Source: Saccharopolyspora gloriosae
GTDB lineage: Bacteria > Actinomycetota > Actinomycetes > Mycobacteriales > Pseudonocardiaceae
Length of the DNA: 64,000 bases
Reading direction: 5' to 3'
Assembly (NCBI RefSeq): GCF_022828475.1
Contig: NZ_CP059557.1
Span: 3,147,470 to 3,211,469, forward strand
The position numbers and the translations under genes are program-made. The notes beneath the pieces were generated by a model, which searched no databases, was not told where the DNA came from, and saw only the letters and a list, made by a program, of their open reading frames with translations. Below, in pieces: positions 41,554 to 50,359 of the stretch. Each line of letters begins with the position of its first letter. Positions within the stretch are counted from its first letter, which is position 1.

Positions 41554-43242
41554 ATGACAGTCGAATACGTTGACGCCGGTGAGGCCATCGACCACGGTGC
41601 GCTGAGCGCCGTTTCCGGCACTGCCCCCGCCGTGACCGACAACATCAACTACGAGCGCATCAAGGACGCGCGTTCGGAATCGCACAACTGGATCACCTAT
41701 TACGGCGATTACGACGGCAAGCGGTTCAGCCTGCTCGACCAGATCAATACCGAGAACGTCAAGCGCATCGGTCCGGCCTGGATTTTCCAGGCGGGTGCCT
41801 CCGGTCAGATCGCGGGTGCGTCGACCTACGCCTTCGAGACCACCCCGATGGTCGTGGACGGCGTCATGTTCGTCACCGGCTGGGACGGCTGGTTCTGGGC
41901 GCTCGACGCCAAGACCGGTGAGCAGCTCTGGCGCTACAAGCACGCGGTTCCCTTCGACGTGTCGCTGTGTTGCGGCAACGTCAACCGCGGTTCCGCGGTG
42001 GCCAACGGCAAGGTCTACTTCGTGACCCCGAACGCCCACCTGCTGGCGCTGGACGCCACCAACGGCAAGAAGGTCTGGGAGAAGACCATCGGCGACGTGC
42101 GCGCCGGTGAGAGCGCCTCGCTGGCCCCGCTGGTCATCAAGGACACGCTGATCACCGGTAGCGCCGGCGGCGAGTTCGGGGTGCGCGGCCACATCGACTG
42201 CTGGGACCTGGAAACCGGTGAGCAGCGCTGGCGCTGCTACACCGTTCCGAAGCCGGGCGAGCCGGGCTCCGAGACCTGGCCCGCCGACGGCGAGGCATGG
42301 GCGCGCGGCGGTGCGAACCACTGGGTCACCGGTACCTACGACCCGGAGACCAACCTGTACTACGCGGGCACCGGCAACCCGGCACCCGACTTCGACGGTG
42401 CGGTCCGCGAGGGCGACAACCTCTACACCGACAGCGTCGTCGCGGTCGACGTCGACACCGGTGAGATCAAGTGGCACTACCAGTTCACCCCGCACGACCT
42501 CTGGGACTACGACTCCACCATGGAGATGACCCTGTTCGAGCGGGACGGGAAGAAGCTTCTCGGCCACTTCGACAAGAACGGCTACTTCTTCGTGCTGGAC
42601 CGCACGAACGGCGAGCTGCAGCACGTGACGCCGTTCGTCGACCGGATCGACTGGGGCGCCATCACCCGCGACGGCAAGGTCACTCCGCGGAAGTACCCGG
42701 ACAAGGAGGGCGAACCCGTCCACTTCTACCCGGGTCCTGCCGGAGCCAAGGAATGGACGCACGCCGCTTACAGCCCGCGCACCGAGATGTTCTACGTGCC
42801 GGTCGCGGACGTGGGCGCCACCGCGACCCGCCGCCGTCGTGAGTTCAGGGAGGGCATGCCCTACTGGGGCGCCGCCGTCCAGGTGGACATCGACAACATG
42901 GCGGGTTCGGTCAGCGCCTTCGACAGCCACGGCGTCGAGAAGTGGCGTTGGCGCAACCCCCACCCGATGGCCGCCTCGGTGCTGGCCACCGCGGGGGACC
43001 TGGTGTTCACCGGTACCCCGACGGGCGAGTTCCTCGCGCTGCACGCCGGCACCGGCGAAGAGCTGTGGAAGTTCCAGTGCGGTAGCGGCCACCACGGCAG
43101 CCCGATGACCTACATGGTCGACGGAAGGCAGTACGTCGCCGTGCCGGTCGGTTGGGGCGGATGGCTCGAGGGCATCATCCCCGGAATGCTCGGTGCGGGT
43201 CACGGCAGTGCGCTGATCGTGTTCGCCCTGCCGCCGGACTGA
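41554..43242 (+). CDS. PQQ-dependent alcohol dehydrogenase, lanthanide-type active site, no signal peptide
   Basis: 562 residues, an eight-bladed quinoprotein propeller of the methanol/ethanol dehydrogenase family. Cofactor-site residues: vicinal Cys139-Cys140 (SLCCGNVNRG), metal ligands Glu207 (GGEFGVRG) and Asn275 (GTGNPAPD), catalytic Asp318 and, two residues later, Asp320 in HDLWDYDSTME. That second Asp marks XoxF/PedH-type lanthanide enzymes; calcium enzymes have Ala or Ser there. Trp-docking repeats (GEELWKF, GEQLWRY) are present. AAAGGG precedes the ATG and the N-terminus (MTVEYVDAGEAIDHG) is hydrophilic, with no Sec, Tat or lipoprotein signal, unlike the periplasmic enzymes of proteobacteria. 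No heme c domain and no cytochrome gene nearby. Substrate (methanol or ethanol) cannot be fixed from sequence. Confidence 0.93.
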   Translation: MTVEYVDAGEAIDHGALSAVSGTAPAVTDNINYERIKDARSESHNWITYYGDYDGKRFSLLDQINTENVKRIGPAWIFQAGASGQIAGASTYAFETTPMVVDGVMFVTGWDGWFWALDAKTGEQLWRYKHAVPFDVSLCCGNVNRGSAVANGKVYFVTPNAHLLALDATNGKKVWEKTIGDVRAGESASLAPLVIKDTLITGSAGGEFGVRGHIDCWDLETGEQRWRCYTVPKPGEPGSETWPADGEAWARGGANHWVTGTYDPETNLYYAGTGNPAPDFDGAVREGDNLYTDSVVAVDVDTGEIKWHYQFTPHDLWDYDSTMEMTLFERDGKKLLGHFDKNGYFFVLDRTNGELQHVTPFVDRIDWGAITRDGKVTPRKYPDKEGEPVHFYPGPAGAKEWTHAAYSPRTEMFYVPVADVGATATRRRREFREGMPYWGAAVQVDIDNMAGSVSAFDSHGVEKWRWRNPHPMAASVLATAGDLVFTGTPTGEFLALHAGTGEELWKFQCGSGHHGSPMTYMVDGRQYVAVPVGWGGWLEGIIPGMLGAGHGSALIVFALPPD

Positions 43243-43297
43243 TCGCCGAAGTAGTGGCCACGACCGTCGCCGACGGCGTGGCGGCATGAGGCCGCGG

Positions 43298-43351
43298 AAC
43301 CTCCGGGCGGGGGTGCGAGCGTACGACGCCCGCACCGCCCGCCCGGAGGTT
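43298..43351 (+). terminator. Terminator after the PQQ dehydrogenase
   Basis: Long stem: AACCTCCGGGCGGG pairs with CCCGCCCGGAGGTT, with an inner GGTGCG/CGCACC pair, followed by TCTCT. It lies 55 bases after the stop. Confidence 0.85.
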
Positions 43352-43574
43352 TCTCTCCGAGCCATGACTCCTACCTCGCGGACGGCACCGGAATCCGGTG
43401 CCGCACCCGTAGCCGGGGCCGGCGACAGAGCCGGCGGCACCGCCGGTGATCACCGGCGGTTGCGGAAACCCGGCGAGCAGCACGGGAACGCCGTCACCGG
43501 ACAGCCCCGGGCAGTACTACCTGGACAGAGTCAGGCGACTGAATGGCTTCCGAACAGTGCTACGGGAGGATGCA

Positions 43575-43916
43575 TTGGGGTCGACGCGACGTGTTGTCGG
43601 GATCAAAGGGGAGCGGCAGGTCCTGTTCGACATCGCCGAGGTGATCGTGGCCGAGGCGGTGGGAAGGGCCGTGTGGCTGAGGACCGACCTCGGACGCTTC
43701 CGGTGTGCGATCGACGGGATCGACAACATCGATGACAAGTACGCGGAATGCGGCTTCGTACGAGTTCACCGGAGCTACCTGGTGAACCTCAGCCGCGTGC
43801 GCGAAGTGGAGCGCAAGGACGGCGGGGAACTCGAGCTCACCGTCGAGAACTACAGCGGAGTCGTTCCGGTGTCCCGTCGCCGCGCGAAGTTCGTCACCGA
43901 AGCTCTCGGGCTCTGA
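43575..43916 (+). CDS. LytTR-domain-only DNA-binding protein
   Basis: About 113 residues if translation starts at the TTG at 43575, which has GGAGG 5 bases upstream; the open frame extends up to 43446 without a better site. Nearly the whole protein is a LytTR domain: VGIKGERQVLFDIAEVIVAEA, VWLRTDLGRFRCAI, FVRVHRSYLVNLSRVREVE and GVVPVSRRRAKFV. No sensor domain. It lies just beyond the dehydrogenase terminator and resembles the C-termini of the GAF-LytTR proteins, so it may compete for or share their sites. Confidence 0.8.
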   Translation: MGSTRRVVGIKGERQVLFDIAEVIVAEAVGRAVWLRTDLGRFRCAIDGIDNIDDKYAECGFVRVHRSYLVNLSRVREVERKDGGELELTVENYSGVVPVSRRRAKFVTEALGL

Positions 43917-43961
43917 GCGCCGGTGCGCGCGGAGGACGGGGCTGCTCGCCGGCTGCCGCCC

Positions 43962-44561
43962 TCACCGCGAACGGGCGTCACCGCCGGAGGCTCTCTTCGA
44001 CTCCTTGGCCTTCTCCAGCACCTGCAGCGCCGTGGCCTGCGCGATGTCGGCGGCCACGGGATCCCGCTCGAGCAGGGCCGTCGTGGTCGCCCCCTCCATG
44101 AGCTGAGCGATCTGGCTCGCGACGAACTGCTTGTTCGGCAACCCGCACTCCTCGACGAGCTTGACCACCCATGCGCGCATGGCGTTCTTGTGCTCGCGCA
44201 CCGCGTTTCGCACCCGCGGTGAGGTGTCGGCGAGCTCGATGGTCGCGTTGACGAAGGCGCAGCCGCGGAACGACGGCGTGCCGAACCACACGCGCAGGGA
44301 GTCGAAGACCGAGAGCAGCCGTTCCCTGGGCGGTGAGGTCCAGTCGACCTCCCCGCTCAGCCGAACCCGGTGGCAGTCGTCCATGTGCCCCAGGCACGCG
44401 ACGATGAGGTCGGTCTTGGTCGGGAAATGCTTGTAGAGCGTCATCTTCGCGACGCCGATCTCGCTGACGAGCGTGTCCACGCCCACTCCGGTGCCGCGCT
44501 CGTACATCATCCGCGAGGCTTCCCTGATAATGAGTTCCCGCTTGGTCGCAGCGTGCTCCAT
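43962..44561 (-). CDS. TetR/AcrR family regulator
   Basis: About 199 residues from the ATG at 44561; a GTG at 44570 with AAGGGT upstream is an alternative. HTH: GVDTLVSEIGVAKMTLYKHFPTK. The C-terminal helices (FVNATIELADTSPRVRNAV, FVASQIAQLMEGATTTALL) resemble the TetR_C_11/LmrA-like group. Divergent from fba, with a 500-base gap that contains the third RuMP element, so autoregulation or control of fba is possible. Ligand unknown. Confidence 0.88.
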   Translation of the reverse strand: MEHAATKRELIIREASRMMYERGTGVGVDTLVSEIGVAKMTLYKHFPTKTDLIVACLGHMDDCHRVRLSGEVDWTSPPRERLLSVFDSLRVWFGTPSFRGCAFVNATIELADTSPRVRNAVREHKNAMRAWVVKLVEECGLPNKQFVASQIAQLMEGATTTALLERDPVAADIAQATALQVLEKAKESKRASGGDARSR

Positions 44562-45065
44562 CGGTGACACAGATGCACCCTTGATCGAATTTGAAAGCCG
44601 GTGCTTTCGGTGAAGTCGACTCAGGATAACCGTACTGTTGGTGCCGCGCAATGAGTTCCACGTCGAACCGATGCGTCCAGTCCTGAATTCGTCGCGCCGG
44701 TCGCGCCGTCGGGTCGCGAATCCATTTGGTCCCCTTTTCGGTCCGTTCGTGCCGCACGAGTATCGCTTCGTGCGGAATGCGTTGACTGGACGTACAGATC
44801 CGTGCAGCCTGGCAACTCGGCACACGTCCTGGCTGTGGCTGAAACCGCAGGAAGGGTGGCATGGAAGAAGAAAGTGGTCGCAGGGTCCGGTCGGGTCCTG
44901 CCTGCTCGGCCTGAGGCCCGAACGGCGGACACCGGCTGAATCCGGCAGCGACTCGCCGAAGCGCCGGTCGGCGAGAAGCGCAACTTTTTCTTGATCGCTC
45001 AGTGGTCCGCAATTCCGAACCGGTCAGCCGGTTGAAATACGGCACGCTAGGAGGCGTAACGACCC
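44562..45065. other. Divergent region between tetR and fba
   Basis: About 500 bases with no gene. It contains the third RuMP element (44780-44807), oriented to fba. A good ribosome site AGGAGG lies before the fba start. Confidence 0.6.
44780..44807 (+). promoter_or_regulatory. RuMP element, copy 3 (fba)
   Basis: Begins CGTTGACTGGACGTAC and, after a variable base (A), continues GATCCGTGCAG. It lies 258 bases upstream of fba and points toward it. TTGACT plus CAGCCT at 17-base spacing could be promoter boxes. The bases just upstream (TTCGTGCGGA) also resemble those of copy 2 (TTCGTTGCGGA). Confidence 0.75.
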
Positions 45066-46043
45066 ATGTCCAGCTTGACCGAAGTCGCCAACACGCTCGT
45101 TTCGAACAAGCGAGGGATTCTCGCCGCCGACGAGAGCATCGCAACGATGTCCTCCCGACTGGAAAGCGTCGGAGTCGAGGCCGCGGACGAGAATCGGCGC
45201 GTCTATCGCGAATTGATCGTCACCACTCCCGGCCTGGCCGATTCCATCAGCGGGGTCATCCTCGCCGACGACACGCTTCGCCAGAAGCTGTCGGACGGGC
45301 GCACCTTCCCCGAGGCGTTGGCGGCTCTGGGCATCCACGCCGGCATCAAGGTCGACACCGGTGCCAAGCCGTTGGCGGGAGCTCCGGGGGAGAAGGTCAC
45401 CGAGGGGCTGGACGGGCTGCGCGAACGCGTCGCGGAGTACGTGCGCCTCGGGGCGACCTTCGCGAAGTGGCGCGCAGTGCTCAGCATCGGGGACGGCCTC
45501 CCCTCGGAGCGCGCCGTCCGCGCCAACGTGCACGCGCTGGCGCGGTACGCGGGGCTCTGTCAGGAGGGCGGTCTGGTGCCGATCGTGGAGCCCGAGGTGC
45601 TGATGGACGGTTCCCATTCGCTCGCCCAGTGCCAGCAGGTGACCAGGGTGGTGCTGCGGTCGCTGTTCGACGAGCTCGCCTTCATGCAGGTCGACTTCGA
45701 CGGCATGGTCCTGAAGCCGAACATGGTGGTCGCAGGCAAGGACTGCCCGGAGCAGCCCAGCGTGGACGAGGCCGCTCAGACCACTGTGGACACTCTGCGT
45801 GAGACGGTGCCGCCGTCGGTGCCGGGCATCGCCTTCCTCTCCGGCGGGCAGAGTCCGGAGACCGCGACCAGGCACCTCGGGGCCATGCAGAACTGCGGCT
45901 CGCTGCCCTGGGAGCTCACCTACTCGTTCGGCCGGGCGCTGGTCGGCCCGGCGCTCGAGACCTGGCGGGGCGACCACGGCAACTGGGAGGCCGCCCAGCG
46001 GGCGCTTTCGGTGCGCGCGGCCGCGAACGCCGCCGCGCGCTGA
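45066..46043 (+). CDS. fba: Class I fructose-bisphosphate aldolase
   Basis: 325 residues. The eukaryote-like class I (Schiff-base) aldolase family: KRGILAADESIATM near the start, GVILADDTLRQK, FAKWRAVLSI (Lys and Arg of the active site) and the Schiff-base Lys217 in MVLKPNMV, then FLSGGQSPETATRHL. Metal-independent. It cleaves fructose 1,6-bisphosphate to triose phosphates and can make sedoheptulose bisphosphate. The upstream RuMP element ties it to hps and phi, although it sits 15 kb away from them. Most actinomycetes use a class II enzyme for glycolysis, so this is likely the C1-dedicated copy. Confidence 0.93.
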   Translation: MSSLTEVANTLVSNKRGILAADESIATMSSRLESVGVEAADENRRVYRELIVTTPGLADSISGVILADDTLRQKLSDGRTFPEALAALGIHAGIKVDTGAKPLAGAPGEKVTEGLDGLRERVAEYVRLGATFAKWRAVLSIGDGLPSERAVRANVHALARYAGLCQEGGLVPIVEPEVLMDGSHSLAQCQQVTRVVLRSLFDELAFMQVDFDGMVLKPNMVVAGKDCPEQPSVDEAAQTTVDTLRETVPPSVPGIAFLSGGQSPETATRHLGAMQNCGSLPWELTYSFGRALVGPALETWRGDHGNWEAAQRALSVRAAANAAAR

Positions 46044-46272
46044 ACGCGGGCCGCATGCTGAGCACCGACCGGACCGCGACACCGGTCCGGTCGGTGCCGC
46101 GGTCGGTCGAGCCTCGTGGAGCACCGTCCAAGAGCGGGCGGTGCTTGGTTCTGCGCTGTTCGAGCCGCAGGTGGACGGGCGGTCGGCGGAGAAGACGGGT
46201 CCGTCCGGCGGACGCTCGGCGGCGCGGCGGTGCAACACTTGCCCGCATGTCCGAGCTGAACGGGGCAATCCG

Positions 46273-48906
46273 GTGAGCGCTCCGCCGCCCGTCGTCGAGC
46301 ACGGGCACGCGGCTTCCGCCGACGACGTCCTGGAACGGCTCGGGGTCGACCCTGCTCGCGGCCTCGGCGAGCAGGAGGCCGCGGCCCGGCTGGTGCGCTT
46401 CGGCCCCAACCGGCGGGTCCGGCCGCGACGCGTGACCTTCTGGCGGGTGCTGCGCGAGGAGAGCACCGAGCCGATGATCCTGCTGCTGCTCGCGGTGGCC
46501 GTGCTCTACGGCGTGTGGGGAGAGCTCGAGGACACCGTCGCGATCGTCCTGGTCATCGCCGTGGTCGTGCTGGTGGAGGTGTTCACCGAGTACCGGGCCA
46601 AGGCCGCCACCGCCGCGCTGAGCAGGCTGTCCGAGCCCACCGCGCCCGCGCTGCGCGAGGGAGCGGTGCGCGCGGTGCCCACCGAGAACCTGGTGCCCGG
46701 CGACGTGCTCGTGCTGCGCGCGGGGGAGCGGCTGACCGCCGACGCCCGGCTGATCGAATCCGCCGGGCTGCGCGTGGACGAATCGGTGCTCACCGGGGAA
46801 TCGGTGCCTGCGGACAAGGACGCCCGTGCTGTGCTCGCCGTTGACACGCCGCTCGGACAGCGCCGCAACGCTGCCTTCGCCGGGACGACCGTGGCCGCCG
46901 GTCGAGCCCGCGCGGTTGTGCTGGGCACCGCCATGGACACCGAGCTCGGGCGGATCACCGGGCTGGTCAACGAGTCGAAGCCGCCGCGCACCGCGCTGCA
47001 GCAGGCCATGCGCGACCTCGCCCGGTGGCTGGCCTGGCTCGCGCTCGCGCTGAGCGTGCTCGTCCCGGTGCTCGGGCTGCTCGGCGGGCAGCCCTGGCGG
47101 GAGATGATCCTGACCGGACTCACCCTGGCCTTCGCCACCATTCCCGAAGAGCTTCCGATCATCATCACCATGGTCCTCGGGATGGGCGCCTACCGGCTGT
47201 CTCGCCGCCACGTGGTGATCAAGCGGCTCCGGGCCGCCGAAACCCTCGGCACCGTCACCGTCGTGGCCACCGACAAGACCGGCACCGTCACCGAGAACCG
47301 GATGACTCTGTCGCACCTGGTCACCGATGCGTCCACGGCGCTGGAGGGCGATCCCGACGCCGCGCAGCGGCGATTGCTCGCGTTCGCCGCGGGCTGCACG
47401 GACGCGACGGTGGTGCACCAGGACGACACCGTGCGCGTCCTCGGCGACCCGACCGACGCCGCGCTGTTGGAAGCCGCTCACCGCCACGGCCTGCTGCCCG
47501 GTCAGCCCGGTGGCGTTTCCGGCGAGCTGCTGGCCGAGCACCCCTTCGACACCGACCGCAAGATCATGTCCGCGGTGCATCGCGGTGACGGCGGGCCGCT
47601 GCTGATCGCCAAGGGAGCGCCCGAGGTCGTGCTCGGCCGGTGCGCGAGCCGGCTGGTCGGGGGACGTGCCGAGCCGCTCACCGAGGACGATCGGAACCGC
47701 TTGCGCGCTCAGGTCGACCGGATGGCCGCGCAGGGGATGCGGGTGATCGCGGTGGCCACCCGCGAGGTGCCCGGCGGGGCGCTCGACCGCGACGAAGCCG
47801 AGACCGGACTCGTGCTGACCGGGTTCGCCGGGCTGATCGACCCGGCACGCCCCGAGGTCGCCGCAGCGGTGCGCGATCTGCGGCAGGCGGGCATCCGGGT
47901 CGTCATGATCACCGGCGATCACCCGGACACCGCGAGGGCCATCGCCGCCGAGATCGGACTCGACGGCACCGGATCGCTGCTCACCGGCCCGCAGATCGAC
48001 GAGCTCGACGACGAAGCGCTGGCCGAGGCCGTCTCGGTGACTTCGCTGTTCGCGCGCACCATTCCGGAGCACAAGCTGCGGCTGGTGCGCACGCTGCACG
48101 CCCGGCGGGAGATCGTCGCGGTCACCGGTGACGGCGTCAACGACACCCCGGCGCTGGCCCAGGCCGACGTGGGCATCGCGATGGGAGCCGGCGGCACGGA
48201 CGTCGCCCGCGAGGCCGCCGATGTCGTGCTGGCCGACGACGACTTCGCCACCATCACCCGCGCGGTGCGCGAGGGCAGGCAGCTGTTCGACAACCTGCGC
48301 AAGGGCGTGCGCTACTACCTGGCCTGCAAGGTCGGGCTCATCGCCACGGCGGTGGGCGGAGTCGCGCTGGGGCTGCCGGTGCCGTTCACCCCGATCCAGA
48401 TCGTGGTGCTGGAGATGTTCATGGACATCGCGGGCAGCGCCACCTTCGCCGCCGAACCCGCCGAGAGCGACACCATGCGACGGGCGCCGCGCGACCAGCG
48501 GCGTCCGTTCCTGGACCGGCCGCTGATCACCGCGATCTTCACCTGCGGTGCCACGCTGTTCGCCGCGGTCACCTCCATCTATCTCGGGGCGATCTGGGGC
48601 GGCGTGCCGATCGCCACCGCGCAGACGCTCGCTTTCGTCGGATGGATGGTCGGCTATTCGGCACTGGCCTGGGTGATGCGTTCGGAACGAACCCCGTTGG
48701 TGCGACTGGGAATGCGCTCCAACGGCTTCCTGCCGCCTTGGACTCTGGTCACCGCCGCTTCGCTGGTGCTGATCATGACCGTGCCCGTGGTGCGCGACGC
48801 GCTGAACCTCACGACCTTGACCGCAGGTCAGTGGCTCGTGGCGGTGCTGGTTCCGGTTCTGGCGGTGGTGTGGATCGACCTGGTGAAGCTGCGTCGCCGG
48901 CGCTGA
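46273..48906 (+). CDS. P2-like cation-transporting P-type ATPase
   Basis: 877 residues from a GTG at 46273. All P-type motifs are present: TGES in SVLTGESVPAD, the phosphorylated Asp334 in VATDKTGTVTEN, KGAPE, and TGDGVNDTPALAQADVGIAMG. The layout resembles Ca2+ ATPases (N-terminal RFGPNRRVRPR, M4 motif PEELPIIITM). However, M5 reads LACKVGLIAT where SERCA-type pumps have Asn and Glu ligands, and M6 is LEMFMDIAGSA, so the calcium sites are not conserved and the transported ion is open. It follows fba by 230 bases on the same strand. A metal link with the PQQ enzyme is only a possibility. Confidence 0.88.
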   Translation: MSAPPPVVEHGHAASADDVLERLGVDPARGLGEQEAAARLVRFGPNRRVRPRRVTFWRVLREESTEPMILLLLAVAVLYGVWGELEDTVAIVLVIAVVVLVEVFTEYRAKAATAALSRLSEPTAPALREGAVRAVPTENLVPGDVLVLRAGERLTADARLIESAGLRVDESVLTGESVPADKDARAVLAVDTPLGQRRNAAFAGTTVAAGRARAVVLGTAMDTELGRITGLVNESKPPRTALQQAMRDLARWLAWLALALSVLVPVLGLLGGQPWREMILTGLTLAFATIPEELPIIITMVLGMGAYRLSRRHVVIKRLRAAETLGTVTVVATDKTGTVTENRMTLSHLVTDASTALEGDPDAAQRRLLAFAAGCTDATVVHQDDTVRVLGDPTDAALLEAAHRHGLLPGQPGGVSGELLAEHPFDTDRKIMSAVHRGDGGPLLIAKGAPEVVLGRCASRLVGGRAEPLTEDDRNRLRAQVDRMAAQGMRVIAVATREVPGGALDRDEAETGLVLTGFAGLIDPARPEVAAAVRDLRQAGIRVVMITGDHPDTARAIAAEIGLDGTGSLLTGPQIDELDDEALAEAVSVTSLFARTIPEHKLRLVRTLHARREIVAVTGDGVNDTPALAQADVGIAMGAGGTDVAREAADVVLADDDFATITRAVREGRQLFDNLRKGVRYYLACKVGLIATAVGGVALGLPVPFTPIQIVVLEMFMDIAGSATFAAEPAESDTMRRAPRDQRRPFLDRPLITAIFTCGATLFAAVTSIYLGAIWGGVPIATAQTLAFVGWMVGYSALAWVMRSERTPLVRLGMRSNGFLPPWTLVTAASLVLIMTVPVVRDALNLTTLTAGQWLVAVLVPVLAVVWIDLVKLRRRR

Positions 48907-48925
48907 ACCCGGTTCCGCGCGGACC

Positions 48926-49676
48926 GGGCGGGTGGCTCCGTTAGATGCCGAGTGCGCGGCGGAGGGCGGGGGTGTTGCGTCGGGAGACGGGGATCATGGT
49001 GTGGGCGTGGTCGTCCATGATGAGGGTGAGTTCGCCTTTGGTGCCGCGTTCGATTTCGCGGATGCGGTTGAGGTTGACGATGTATTGGCGGTGGACGCGC
49101 AGGCCGGTGTGGGCGAGTTGTGTTTCGAGTTTGTCGAGGGCTGGTGTGGCGGCGCGGAGTCGTCCTTGGTCGGTGGTGAGCCAGACGTCGTTGCCGTCGG
49201 ATTCGGCGAAGGAGATTTCGGGGTGGTGTAGCAGCACCATGCGGTTGTCGCGTGTGGCCACGACCCGGGAGCCCCGGCCCTGCCCCTGCCCCTGTTGTTG
49301 ACTGTGGTTGTGGTGGGGGGTGGTGTGGGTGTGGGGGAGTTGTTCGGCGTCGGATACGCCGAATTCGACGAGGTTGCCGACGAGGTGTCCGGCCAGGAAT
49401 ACCGGGCGGATGCTGATCGGGGTGGGTTCGTCGGCCAGGTGTGTGAAGATCTGGGTGGCCCCGACCCAGTCCGGGTTTCGTGATGCTTGTTTGGCCGCGT
49501 ATCCGGCCACCCGGGCCAGCTCCGGGAGGCCCGGGTTCCAGCGTGCCGCGGGATCGGACGCGGGCGTCGAACCCGGCACCCCCAGCAGCACACTCGCCCG
49601 ATCATCGGCGATCACCACCCGGCCCGCCGGATCCAACGCCGCCAACGACACCCCCACCCGCACCCGCACCCGGTTG
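48926..49676 (-). repeat. ~751-bp inverted repeat, right arm
   Basis: Inverse copy of 37320-38070. It spans the second half of regulator B and 15 bases past its stop, ending just after the P-type ATPase gene. Same frames, same translations as the left arm. Confidence 0.88.
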
Positions 49677-50359
49677 TAGGCGGCGATCAGCTCGGCGCAG
49701 CCGTCCTGGGCGCGCTTGCGCAGCGTGCGCCCGGTCCGGGTGGCGGCGTTCGACAACCAGGCGCCCGCCGCCGTGGGGAGTTCGCTGCGCAAACAGGAGA
49801 TGTTCAACGCGGCGATGGGTTCCCCGGTGACCAAGTCGTGCACCGCCACTCCCGCGCAGTTCCAGTCGTGGAAGGCCTGACACCAGTGCTCCGCGCCCCG
49901 GATCATCACCGGTGATCGCGATTCCAGCGCGGTGCCGATGCCGTTGGTCCCGGTCGAGCCCTCCGCCCAGGAGAACCACGGCGCCAGGTTGGCCTGTGCG
50001 GCGTGATCACGGGTGCGCGGATCGCCCCATTCGGCCAGCACCCGTCCGGTGGCGTCGGTGACCGTCACGATGCCGCCCGCGTTGCTCACCTCGTGGGCCA
50101 CCGTGGCCGCGCGGAAGCCGAGCTCGGCGAGGACCACGTCATGTTCCAGCGTGTGCTCGACCTCGGCGACCGCGACCGGCGCCTTGGCGAGGTTCGGATC
50201 GACCCGATAGCGGTCCCGGCAGCGGAGCCAGGAGACCAGCACTTCCGGTCGCACACCGCGGATGTCGTCTTCACCCCGCACGAAGCGTTCCCACGCCGCG
50301 TACACCGTCGACTTCCCGGGGCTGCGGTGGATCGGGTCGAGCCGGTGCACTTCCGCCAT
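48941..50359 (-). CDS. GAF-LytTR transcriptional regulator, copy B
   Basis: 472 residues, same architecture as copy A: helical leader, AcoR-like GAF (EGSTGTNGIGTALE, RGAEHWCQAFHDWNCAG), PAS-like region, His/Gln-rich linker, LytTR domain. The N-terminal 230 residues are related but clearly diverged from copy A, while the last 245 or so are identical to it, as is the DNA. This mosaic points to gene conversion or a recent duplication of the effector half. It reads toward the P-type ATPase and away from copy C. Confidence 0.88.
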   Translation of the reverse strand: MAEVHRLDPIHRSPGKSTVYAAWERFVRGEDDIRGVRPEVLVSWLRCRDRYRVDPNLAKAPVAVAEVEHTLEHDVVLAELGFRAATVAHEVSNAGGIVTVTDATGRVLAEWGDPRTRDHAAQANLAPWFSWAEGSTGTNGIGTALESRSPVMIRGAEHWCQAFHDWNCAGVAVHDLVTGEPIAALNISCLRSELPTAAGAWLSNAATRTGRTLRKRAQDGCAELIAAYNRVRVRVGVSLAALDPAGRVVIADDRASVLLGVPGSTPASDPAARWNPGLPELARVAGYAAKQASRNPDWVGATQIFTHLADEPTPISIRPVFLAGHLVGNLVEFGVSDAEQLPHTHTTPHHNHSQQQGQGQGRGSRVVATRDNRMVLLHHPEISFAESDGNDVWLTTDQGRLRAATPALDKLETQLAHTGLRVHRQYIVNLNRIREIERGTKGELTLIMDDHAHTMIPVSRRNTPALRRALGI

